Origin: Variovorax sp.
GTDB lineage: Bacteria; Pseudomonadota; Gammaproteobacteria; Burkholderiales; Burkholderiaceae_C
NCBI GenBank assembly: GCA_028292145.1
Contig: JAQGMX010000438.1
Location: forward strand, 1-7,207
Reading direction: 5' to 3'
Length of the DNA: 7,207 bases
Of the stretch, positions 1-5,916 are shown one piece after another; positions within the stretch are counted from its first letter, which is position 1, and each line of letters starts with the position of its first letter. Position numbers and translations under genes: made by a program. Under the pieces are notes generated by a model. It saw only the letters and a program-made list of their open reading frames with translations. It ran no database searches and had not been told where the DNA came from.

Positions 1-642
1 CGGCCGTTCAGCTTCCAGAAGGCGGACATGGCCTACGAAGGCATCGACGTCGACCTGATCGCGGCTTTCAGCGCCAGCCTCGGCGCCAAGCCGGAGTGGA
101 TCAAGACCAGCTGGGCCAACCTGATGACCGACCTCACGGCCGGCAAGTGCGCCATCGTGGTCGGCGGCGTTTCGGTGACGACCGAGCGGCAGAAGAAGGC
201 GTTCTTCAGCGCGCCGTACATGGTCAACGGCAAGACACCCATCGCGCGCTGTGCCGACGTTCGCAAGTACCAGACGGTGGCCGATATCGACAAGCCGACG
301 ACCCGCGTGATATTCAACCCGGGCGGCAGCAACGAACGCTTCGCACGCGCGAACTTCAAGCAGGCCAAGATGACGCTGCACGGCGAGAACATCACGATCT
401 TTGACGAGATCCTGGCCAACCGCGCCGACGTGTTCGTCACCGAATCGGCCGAGGCGATCACGCAGCAGAAGCTCAAGCCGGGACTTTGCGCGATCAACCC
501 GGACAAGCCGCTGCAGTACGGCGAAATGGCCTGGATGCTGCCGCGCGACGACGTGGCCTTCAAGTCTTACGTCGACCAGTGGCTGCACCTGTCGCAGGCC
601 GGTGGCGACTTCCAGAAGACGATGGACCGCTGGTTGAAGTAA
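1..642 (+). CDS. pheC: Cyclohexadienyl dehydratase-like periplasmic protein (PheC type), 5'-partial
   Basis: The open frame is already running at base 1 and ends at TAA 640-642, giving 213 residues. The signal peptide and roughly the first 45-50 residues are missing. It reads as a family 3 solute-binding fold and matches, from memory, the periplasmic cyclohexadienyl dehydratase of Pseudomonas aeruginosa along its whole length. That enzyme converts prephenate to phenylpyruvate and arogenate to phenylalanine. Counting from base 1, matching blocks are RPFSF (1-5), YEGIDVDL (12-19), TSWANLM (37-43), TTERQ (60-64), FNPGGSNERFARANF (105-119) and YVDQWLH (190-196). Glu151 (bases 451-453, in TESAEA) lines up with the Glu I recall as the catalytic general acid (Glu173, mature numbering). 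Cys84 and Cys163 also align with two cysteines of that enzyme. The alternative is an ordinary amino-acid binding protein; the conserved Glu favours the enzyme. It converges on the transporter operon and is probably not part of it. Confidence 0.8.
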   Translation, partial: RPFSFQKADMAYEGIDVDLIAAFSASLGAKPEWIKTSWANLMTDLTAGKCAIVVGGVSVTTERQKKAFFSAPYMVNGKTPIARCADVRKYQTVADIDKPTTRVIFNPGGSNERFARANFKQAKMTLHGENITIFDEILANRADVFVTESAEAITQQKLKPGLCAINPDKPLQYGEMAWMLPRDDVAFKSYVDQWLHLSQAGGDFQKTMDRWLK

Positions 643-655
643 GCCGCTCAGCGAA

Positions 656-682
656 GCAAGGGCAGCTACCGCTCGCCCTTGC
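656..682. terminator. Possible hairpin between the convergent genes
   Basis: A perfect 8-base inverted repeat, GCAAGGGC (656-663) and GCCCTTGC (675-682), flanks an 11-base loop. It sits 13 bases after the stop of the pheC-like gene and covers the stop codon and last codons of the second permease. The position between two converging genes fits a shared terminator or 3'-end stabiliser. No run of T follows the stem on either strand, so it does not meet the usual intrinsic terminator pattern, and the repeat could be chance in GC-rich DNA. Confidence 0.3.
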
Positions 683-1589
683 GATAAGGCTTCATCAGCG
701 CCTGCGGATAACTCGCCTTGCGCGCCACCAGCACCAGTGCCACGATCGACAGCACATAAGGCAGCATCAGGTAGAGCTGGTAGGGCAGCACCGCATCGCC
801 GGACTGCTGTAGCCGCAACTGCAGCGCATCGAAGAACGCGAACAGCAAGGCGCCGAGCAGCGCCTTGCCTGGCCGCCACGACGCGAAAACCACCAGCGCC
901 ACGCAGATCCAGCCGCGGCCGTTGACCATGTTGAAGAAGAAGGCGTTGAACGCCGACAGCGTCAGGAACGATCCAGCCACGCCCATCAGCGCAGAACCCG
1001 CGACGATGGCGCCGGTGCGGATTTTGCCGACCGACACGCCCTGGCTCTCCGCCGCCTGCGGGTTCTCGCCGGCCATGCGCACCGCCAGGCCGACAGGCGT
1101 CCGGTACAGCACCCAGGCGATCAACGGCACCAGCAGCAGCGCGAAAAGCGTTAGCGCGGTCTGTGCGGAGAGGATCGGGATCGGCAACCAGTCCATCGGC
1201 GCGAACGGCGTGACGGTTGGCGGCGTATTCACTTTCGGGAAACTGACCCTGTATCCGTAGTAGCTGAGCGCCGTCGCCAGCAGCGTGATGCCGAGCCCGG
1301 AGACGTGCTGCGACAGTGCCAGCACGACCGTGAGAAATGCGTGCAGCAGGCCGAATGCGGCACCCGTCAACGCCGCCACGCCGACGCCGACCCACAGCGG
1401 CGCGCCGGCATACACGGCGAGCCACCCTGCGAATGCGCCCGCGACCATGATCCCCTCGATGCCGAGATTGAGCACGCCCGCGCGTTCGCACAGCAGCACG
1501 CCGAGCGTGCCGAAAATCAGCGGCGTGGCGATGCGCAGCGTCGCGACCCAGAACGACGCATTGGCCAGGATGTCGAACAGGTCGCTCAT
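666..1589 (-). CDS. BMP-family nucleoside-type ABC transporter, second permease subunit
   Basis: This 307-residue, very hydrophobic inner-membrane protein belongs to the BPD_transp_2 permeases of simple-sugar and nucleoside importers (NupC/YufQ type, recalled similarity). Family marks are ERAGVLNLGIEGIMVAGAF (35-53), RMAGENPQAAESQGV (171-185) and GRGWICVALVVFASWRPGK (224-242), with about eight to ten likely membrane segments. The polar stretch before SQGV is in the place where this family contacts the ATPase. The start is ATG 1589-1587. Its ATG overlaps the TGA of the preceding permease gene as ATGA (1589-1586), which implies coupled translation; GGATGAA precedes it. The same frame is open upstream to about 2477, but there it runs across the other permease gene in a different frame and reads as Arg-rich non-protein, so the longer start is rejected. 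It is the last gene of the operon, ending 23 bases from the convergent gene. It would form a heterodimeric channel with the preceding permease. Confidence 0.93.
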   Translation of the reverse strand: MSDLFDILANASFWVATLRIATPLIFGTLGVLLCERAGVLNLGIEGIMVAGAFAGWLAVYAGAPLWVGVGVAALTGAAFGLLHAFLTVVLALSQHVSGLGITLLATALSYYGYRVSFPKVNTPPTVTPFAPMDWLPIPILSAQTALTLFALLLVPLIAWVLYRTPVGLAVRMAGENPQAAESQGVSVGKIRTGAIVAGSALMGVAGSFLTLSAFNAFFFNMVNGRGWICVALVVFASWRPGKALLGALLFAFFDALQLRLQQSGDAVLPYQLYLMLPYVLSIVALVLVARKASYPQALMKPYRKGER

Positions 1590-2647
1590 TTCATCCGCAC
1601 CCTGAACTGCGTCAACAGCGTCGCCACCAGCACCGCGATCAGCGAAGCCGCGACGATCACGTCGGCGATGTACGTCGGCACGCCGACCGCGCGGCTCATG
1701 GTGTCGGCGCCGACCAGCACGCCGGCGACGAACACACCCGCCGCCACCACGCCCAGCGGATGCAGCCCGGCAAGCATCGCGATCACGATGCCGGTGTAGC
1801 CGTAGCCCGGCGATATGTCGAGCGTGACGTAGCTGGTCCGGCCCGCGACTTCGATGGCGCCCGCCAGTCCCGCGAGTGCGCCCGAGAGCAGCGCGACGCC
1901 GACGACCGTTCGCGTCACCGGCACGCCGGCGAAGGCGGCTGCGCGCGCGTTGGCACCGACCGCGCGCATGTCGAATCCGGTCACCGTGTAGCGGAACAGC
2001 GCCCAGACGATGACGGCCAGCGCCACCGCCCACAGCAGCCCGGTATGCACGCGGGTCTGCGCGATCAGCTTGCCGAGTTCGAGATCGCCCTGCAGCGACA
2101 CGCTCTGCGGCCAGCCCATCGCGCTCGGGTCTTTCATCGGCCCGTCGAGCAGTGCAGACACGGCGAGCAGCACGATGAAGTTGATCAGCAGCGTCGTCAC
2201 CACTTCGTCGACGCCGAGTTTGTTCTTCATCAGCGCCGGACCGAGCAGCAGCAGCGCACCGGCGACAGCGGCCGCCAGCATCATCAGCGGAAAAAGCAGC
2301 CACGGCGACAGCTCGAAACCCGTGCCGCCGTGCATTCCGCCGACAGCGACCGCAGCCAGTGCGCCGACATACAGCTGGCCCTCGGCGCCGATGTTGAACA
2401 GCCGCGCCTTGAAAGCGACCGTCGCGGAAAGTCCGGTGAGGATGAGCGGGATCGCGCGCGTGAGCGTCTCGCTCCACGCGAACACCGAGCCGAAGCCGCC
2501 TTGCAGCAACAGCGCATACGTTCGCCCGACCGGCGCGCCGGCCCAGAGGACCAGCAGGGCGCTGATCGCGAGGGTGAAAGCGACGGCGCCGATGGGCGCG
2601 AGCACGAGCGCCGCGCGGGAAGCGGTGTGACGGCGTTCCAGTCTCAT
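1586..2647 (-). CDS. BMP-family nucleoside-type ABC transporter, first permease subunit
   Basis: This is a 353-residue inner-membrane permease of the NupB/YufP type. A short basic N-terminus (RLERRHTASR) precedes a first membrane segment at about 12-35. Family blocks are FKARLFNIGAEGQLYVGA (79-96), DEVVTTLLINFIVLL (147-161) and FDMRAVGANARAAAFAGVP (225-243); the last is the predicted coupling region for the ATPase. GYGYTGIVIAMLAG (281-294) is also typical. The start is ATG 2647-2645, 18 bases after the ATPase stop, and no clear Shine-Dalgarno sequence precedes it. ATGs at 2669 and 2658 are out of frame with it and open two four-codon minigenes that hand over to this start by ATGA overlaps (see the repeat at 2639-2671). 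The stop overlaps the start of the second permease. Membership of the family is clear; the solute carried is not readable from this subunit. Confidence 0.93.
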   Translation of the reverse strand: MRLERRHTASRAALVLAPIGAVAFTLAISALLVLWAGAPVGRTYALLLQGGFGSVFAWSETLTRAIPLILTGLSATVAFKARLFNIGAEGQLYVGALAAVAVGGMHGGTGFELSPWLLFPLMMLAAAVAGALLLLGPALMKNKLGVDEVVTTLLINFIVLLAVSALLDGPMKDPSAMGWPQSVSLQGDLELGKLIAQTRVHTGLLWAVALAVIVWALFRYTVTGFDMRAVGANARAAAFAGVPVTRTVVGVALLSGALAGLAGAIEVAGRTSYVTLDISPGYGYTGIVIAMLAGLHPLGVVAAGVFVAGVLVGADTMSRAVGVPTYIADVIVAASLIAVLVATLLTQFRVRMK

Positions 2648-2671
2648 GCGAATTTCATGTGGATCTCATGT
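2639..2671 (-). repeat. Three imperfect 11-base repeats forming a stop-start relay
   Basis: Read on the minus strand, three consecutive 11-base units are ACATGAGATCC (2671-2661), ACATGAAATTC (2660-2650) and GCATGAGACTG (2649-2639). Units one and two share 9 of 11 bases, and units one and three share 7 of 11. Each contains ATGA. The first ATGA contains the ATPase stop. Its ATG opens ATG-AGA-TCC-ACA-TGA (2669-2655). That TGA overlaps a second ATG, opening ATG-AAA-TTC-GCA-TGA (2658-2644), and that TGA overlaps the ATG of the first permease. All of this is directly visible. Whether the four-codon minigenes are translated is unknown. Confidence 0.8.
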
Positions 2672-4210
2672 GCCTGCCATCGCCAGGCCGATCTGTTCGC
2701 GCGTCCAGTGCGACGCCGGACGCGGATCGCCGAGATGCCCGCCGTGCATAACGGCCACGCGGTCGCCGAGCGCGAGCACTTCGTCGAGGTCGTCGGAAAT
2801 CATCAGCACGGCGGCGCCGGCGTCGCGAACGGCGATCAGCTGCGCCTGCACATAGGCGACCGCGCCGATGTCGAGGCCCCAGGTCGGCTGGTGCGCGACG
2901 ATCAGGCGCGGCGTCTTGCGCTTGTTCAGTTTGCCGCTTTCCTCGGGCGCCGTCAGCGCACGGCCGAGGATCAGCTTCTGCATGTTGCCGCCCGAAAGCG
3001 CACGCGCCGGTGCGTCGAGGCCGGCGCCGCGCACGTCGTAGGCGCTCTCGACGCGCTGCGCATGCGCGCGCGCTGCGGCGCGTCGAATCCAGCGGATGCC
3101 CAGCGGCGTCCAGCGCGAGAACGCGTCGCTGCGCAACCGCTCCGACACCGCGTTCTCCCACACCGGCAGGTCGCCGATCACGCCGACCGCATGCCGGTCT
3201 TCAGGAATTCGCGCAACGCCGCGCGGCACCAGCCTGGCGGGCGAGGGCGGCAACGCGCGGCCCATCAACTGCACTTCGCCCGCGACGGCTCGACGCGTGC
3301 CGCTCAGCAGCTCGGCTAGCGCGACCTGCCCGTTGCCGGAGACGCCGGCAATGGCGACGATCTCCCCCGCGTGCAGCGTCAGCGAGACGTCGTGAAGCCG
3401 GTCGTGACCGCTGCCAGCGGTATCGACGCGATCGAGCACGCAGACCGCATCGCCGACGTGGCGCGCCGGCCGCCGCGCGGACTGCTCGACCGCATGGCCG
3501 ACCATCCAGCGCGCGAGTTCGCCCTGCGTGGTGTCGGCTGCGCGCGCTTCGGCCACCAGCTTGCCGCCGCGCAGCACGGCAATCCGGTGCGACACGCGCA
3601 GCACCTCGCCGAGTTTATGGCTGATGAAGACGATCGACAGCCCCTGAGCCACCATCTGCGCCAGCGTGGCGAACAGCGCTTCGCTTTCCTGCGGCGTGAG
3701 CACGGCAGTCGGCTCGTCGAGGATCAGGATGCACGCGCCACGGTAAAGCGCTTTCAGGATTTCGACACGCTGCCGTTCTCCGACCGACAGATTGCCGACC
3801 TTCGCGTCTGGCCGCACTGGGAGGCCGAAGCGCTGCGACACCGCCATCAGCTTCGCGCGCGCCGCACCGCGCCGCGAGAACGGCTGCCACAGCGGCTCGG
3901 TGCCCATCAGCACGTTGTCGAGCACGCTCAGGTTGTCGGCCAGCGTGAAGTGCTGGTGGACCATGCCGATGCCGGCGGCCAGCGCGGCTTTCGGATTACC
4001 CGGTGCGAGCGGCTGGCCGAAGACTTCGATGTTTCCCGCATCGGCCGTGTAGTGGCCGAACAGGATCGACATCAGCGTCGACTTGCCGGCGCCGTTCTCG
4101 CCGAGCAGCGCCAGCACTTCGCCGGCCTGTAGATGAAGCGAGATGGCGTCGTTGGCGACCAGCGCGCCGAAGCGCTTGGTGATGCCTTCGAGCCGCAGGA
4201 CCTCTGTCAC
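2666..4210 (-). CDS. ABC transporter ATP-binding protein with two ATPase domains, BMP/nucleoside importer type
   Basis: This 514-residue cytoplasmic ATPase is built like RbsA/MglA/NupO, with two nucleotide-binding domains in one chain. The first domain is intact: Walker A GENGAGKST (37-45), Q-loop Gln86, signature LSVGE (141-145), Walker B ILILDEP (161-167) and switch His198 in FISHK. The second is degenerate at the ATP site: GVSGNGQ (289-295) lacks the Walker A Lys, and Asp473 stands where the switch His is expected. It keeps a full signature, LSGGNMQ (405-411), and PTWGLDIGA (442-450). A degenerate second site is normal in this family. EESGKLNKRKTPR (423-435) looks like a family-unusual Lys/Arg-rich insertion just before the second Walker B. 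The start is GTG 4210-4208, the first usable start after the in-frame TAA 4228-4226 that ends the preceding gene. It begins 15 bases after the substrate-binding protein gene and powers the two permeases that follow. Confidence 0.95.
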   Translation of the reverse strand: MTEVLRLEGITKRFGALVANDAISLHLQAGEVLALLGENGAGKSTLMSILFGHYTADAGNIEVFGQPLAPGNPKAALAAGIGMVHQHFTLADNLSVLDNVLMGTEPLWQPFSRRGAARAKLMAVSQRFGLPVRPDAKVGNLSVGERQRVEILKALYRGACILILDEPTAVLTPQESEALFATLAQMVAQGLSIVFISHKLGEVLRVSHRIAVLRGGKLVAEARAADTTQGELARWMVGHAVEQSARRPARHVGDAVCVLDRVDTAGSGHDRLHDVSLTLHAGEIVAIAGVSGNGQVALAELLSGTRRAVAGEVQLMGRALPPSPARLVPRGVARIPEDRHAVGVIGDLPVWENAVSERLRSDAFSRWTPLGIRWIRRAAARAHAQRVESAYDVRGAGLDAPARALSGGNMQKLILGRALTAPEESGKLNKRKTPRLIVAHQPTWGLDIGAVAYVQAQLIAVRDAGAAVLMISDDLDEVLALGDRVAVMHGGHLGDPRPASHWTREQIGLAMAGT

Positions 4211-4225
4211 CGCTTCGGCCGGCGA

Positions 4226-5227
4226 TTACTTGGCGGTCGACTTGGGCTGGCTGTCGTCGACCTTGACGGTGAACTTGCCGGCTAGGATGTCGGCCTGCTT
4301 TGCCTTGACCTTGGCGACGATGTCGGCCGGCACCTTCTTCTCGAACGTACCGAGCGGCGCGAGTTCGGACCCCTTGTTTTTCATCATCGCGTACGGGCCG
4401 TAGTCCTCGGCGGCGAACTTGCCTTCTTTCACCAGCTTGATGGCGCGGTCGGCAGACGGCTCGAAGTTCCACAGCGCCGAAGCAACCACGGTGTCGGGAT
4501 ACTGGGCCTGCGTGTCGATCACGTTGCCGATCGCCAGCTTGCCCTTTTCCTTGGCCGCATCGCTGACGCCGAAGCGCTCGGCGTACATCACGTCGGCGCC
4601 CTTGTCGATCATGGCGAACGCGGCTTCCTTGGCTTTCGGCGGGTCGAACCAGCTGTTGATGAAGCTCACGCTGAACTCGACCTTCGGATTGGTTTCCTTG
4701 GCGCCGGCCATGAAGGCATTCATCAGCCGGTTGACTTCAGGAATCGGAAAGCCGCCGACCATGCCGATGCGGTGGGTCTTGGTCATCCCGCCGGCAATCA
4801 TTCCGCTCAGGTAGGCCGGTTCCTGGATGTAGTTGTCGAAGACGCTGAAATTCGGTGCCTGCGGTTTGAGCGACGAGCCCATCAGGAAGGCCGTCTTCGG
4901 AAAATCTTTTGCGACCTTGCGCGCCGCCGCCTCGACGCCGAACACTTCGCCGAGGATCAGCTGATTGCCGGCGGTTGCATATTCGCGCATCACGCGCTCG
5001 TAGTCGGCGTTGGAAACGTTCTCGGTGGCCTTGTATTCGATCTCGCCGCGCGCCTCCGCCGCTTTCAACGCCTTGTGGATGCGCCCAACCCATTGCTGCT
5101 CGAACGGCACGGTGTAGACCGCCGCGACCTTGAGCTTGGCCTGCGCCAACGCAAGGCCGGGCATACCCGCGGCGAGCGCCGCTGCGATGGCGATGGAACG
5201 GACGATCAACTGGCGGCGTACGGTCAA
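4226..5227 (-). CDS. BMP-family ABC transporter substrate-binding protein (probable nucleoside receptor)
   Basis: This periplasmic receptor belongs to the BMP/PnrA family, whose studied members bind nucleosides, and it would deliver solute to the permeases encoded next. With the start chosen here it has 333 residues. The N-terminus carries Arg4-Arg5, a weak hydrophobic Ala-rich stretch and a likely signal peptidase I site at ALA|QA (28/29). There is no lipobox Cys, so it is soluble rather than a lipoprotein. RRQLIV resembles a Tat motif, so Tat export is possible but unproven. Recognisable blocks are KVAAVYTVPFEQQWVG (start of the first lobe), FSVFDNYIQEPAYLSG, RIGMVGGFPIPEVNR, and GADVMYAERFGVSDAAKEKG. 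The start is TTG 5227-5225 because GGAGA (5237-5233) lies six bases upstream after the GGAG. An earlier in-frame TTG at 5239 overlaps that ribosome-binding site and is less likely. It follows upp by 40 bases. Substrate choice (pyrimidine nucleoside or base) is inferred only from linkage to upp and URC4. Confidence 0.92.
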   Translation of the reverse strand: MTVRRQLIVRSIAIAAALAAGMPGLALAQAKLKVAAVYTVPFEQQWVGRIHKALKAAEARGEIEYKATENVSNADYERVMREYATAGNQLILGEVFGVEAAARKVAKDFPKTAFLMGSSLKPQAPNFSVFDNYIQEPAYLSGMIAGGMTKTHRIGMVGGFPIPEVNRLMNAFMAGAKETNPKVEFSVSFINSWFDPPKAKEAAFAMIDKGADVMYAERFGVSDAAKEKGKLAIGNVIDTQAQYPDTVVASALWNFEPSADRAIKLVKEGKFAAEDYGPYAMMKNKGSELAPLGTFEKKVPADIVAKVKAKQADILAGKFTVKVDDSQPKSTAK

Positions 5228-5232
5228 GGTGT

Positions 5233-5237
5233 TCTCC
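5233..5237 (-). promoter_or_regulatory. Ribosome-binding site of the substrate-binding protein gene
   Basis: The minus strand reads GGAGA at 5237-5233, with AACACC between the GGAG and TTG 5227-5225. This is the best Shine-Dalgarno sequence among the operon junctions in the window and decides the start: the upstream alternative TTG (5239-5237) shares a base with it. A strong site here fits the higher output often needed for a periplasmic receptor compared with its membrane partners. Confidence 0.7.
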
Positions 5238-5267
5238 AAATGTCAGAAAAGGGCAGGGCGAATGCGA

Positions 5268-5897
5268 TCACTTCGTTCCAAAAATCCGGTCGCCGGCGTC
5301 GCCGAGGCCCGGCAATATGTAGCCGTGGCTGTCCAGTTCGCGGTCGATGGCAGCGGTGTAGATCGGCACGTCGGGGTGCGCGGTCTGCAATGTCTTCACG
5401 CCTTCCGGGCAGGCCAGCAGGCAGACGAACTTGATCGATTTCGGATTCAGTTCCTTCAGCCGCTCGACCGCCGCGCTGGCCGAATTGCCGGTCGCCAGCA
5501 TCGGGTCGACGACAATCACGTCGCGGTCCTGCATGTCGCTGGGCATCTTGAAGTAGTACTCGACGGCGGTCAGCGTCTTCGGGTCGCGGTACAGGCCGAT
5601 ATGGCCGACGCGCGCGCCGGGCACCACCGTCAGCATGCCTTCGAGGATGCCGTTGCCCGCGCGCAGGATCGACACCAGCACGAGCTTCTTGCCGTCGATG
5701 ACCTTGGACGTCATGGTCTCCAGCGGCGTTTCGATCTCGATGTCCTGCAGCGCCATGTCGCGCGTGACTTCGTAGGCCATCAACATGCTGAGCTCGTTCA
5801 GGAGACGGCGGAAACTGTTGGTGGATGCGTCCTTGCGGCGCATCAGCGTGAGCTTGTGCTGGACGAGGGGATGGTCGATGACGTGAACGTTGCTCAT
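5268..5897 (-). CDS. upp: Uracil phosphoribosyltransferase
   Basis: This 209-residue cytosolic enzyme makes UMP and pyrophosphate from uracil and PRPP. The length matches the family (E. coli Upp is 208). Blocks in order are HPLVQHKLTLMR (9-20), SILRAG (76-81), the PRPP loop VIVVDPMLATGNSA (127-140), LLACPEGV (160-167) and the uracil-recognition tail GYILPGLGDAGDRIFGTK (192-209). Compared with E. coli as recalled, the loop reads ATGNS instead of ATGGS and RAGNG replaces RAGLG; a similar variant is familiar to me from some other proteobacterial Upp proteins. The start is ATG 5897-5895, 11 bases after the URC4 stop. The leader is almost pure A/T with no good Shine-Dalgarno sequence. Normally Upp salvages uracil. 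Placed between URC4 and a nucleoside-type importer, it may instead feed UMP into the URC catabolic route, as the fungal UPRT partner does. Enzyme identity is firm; the catabolic role is inferred. Confidence 0.97.
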   Translation of the reverse strand: MSNVHVIDHPLVQHKLTLMRRKDASTNSFRRLLNELSMLMAYEVTRDMALQDIEIETPLETMTSKVIDGKKLVLVSILRAGNGILEGMLTVVPGARVGHIGLYRDPKTLTAVEYYFKMPSDMQDRDVIVVDPMLATGNSASAAVERLKELNPKSIKFVCLLACPEGVKTLQTAHPDVPIYTAAIDRELDSHGYILPGLGDAGDRIFGTK

Positions 5898-5916
5898 TTA
5901 TTTTTTCTTTAAAAGA
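5898..5916 (-). promoter_or_regulatory. A-rich translation-initiation leader of upp
   Basis: The minus strand between and across the URC4 stop and the upp ATG reads TTTTAAAGAAAAAATAA, a striking A/T run in otherwise GC-rich DNA. No GGAG-like site is present; AAAGAA is the nearest purine match. An unstructured A-rich leader could recruit ribosomes through protein S1, or upp may rely on ribosomes ending URC4 11 bases upstream. It is not a terminator for the operon: there is no stem, and the run is A rather than T on the transcribed sense strand. Confidence 0.4.

Noticed and set aside
33..563. 176-codon minus-strand frame opposite the pheC-like gene
   Set aside because: The plus-strand frame matches a known family along its whole length. 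The antisense product has no recognisable domain.
1590..2477. Upstream extension of the second permease to a 603-residue protein
   Set aside because: The extension crosses the first permease gene in a different frame and gives Arg/Ala-rich sequence with no membrane segments. ATG 1589 with the ATGA overlap is the family-consistent start.
1760..3319. 519-codon open frame on the plus strand
   Set aside because: It lies antisense to the first permease and the ATPase, and its translation is Arg/His/Gln-rich low-complexity with no domain. It is explained by GC-rich codon bias of the real genes.
3371..4132. 253-codon plus-strand frame opposite the ATPase
   Set aside because: It is antisense to the conserved first ATPase domain, with His/Arg/Gln-rich composition typical of a shadow frame.
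5228..5267. Separate promoter or terminator between upp and the substrate-binding protein gene
   Set aside because: The 40 bases show no convincing -35/-10 pair and no stem with a T-run. Only the ribosome-binding site is supported, so a continuous operon is the simpler reading.
5130..5912. 260-codon plus-strand frame opposite upp
   Set aside because: It covers upp, a certain gene, in antisense. Its composition is rich in His, Arg, Asp and Val without motifs.
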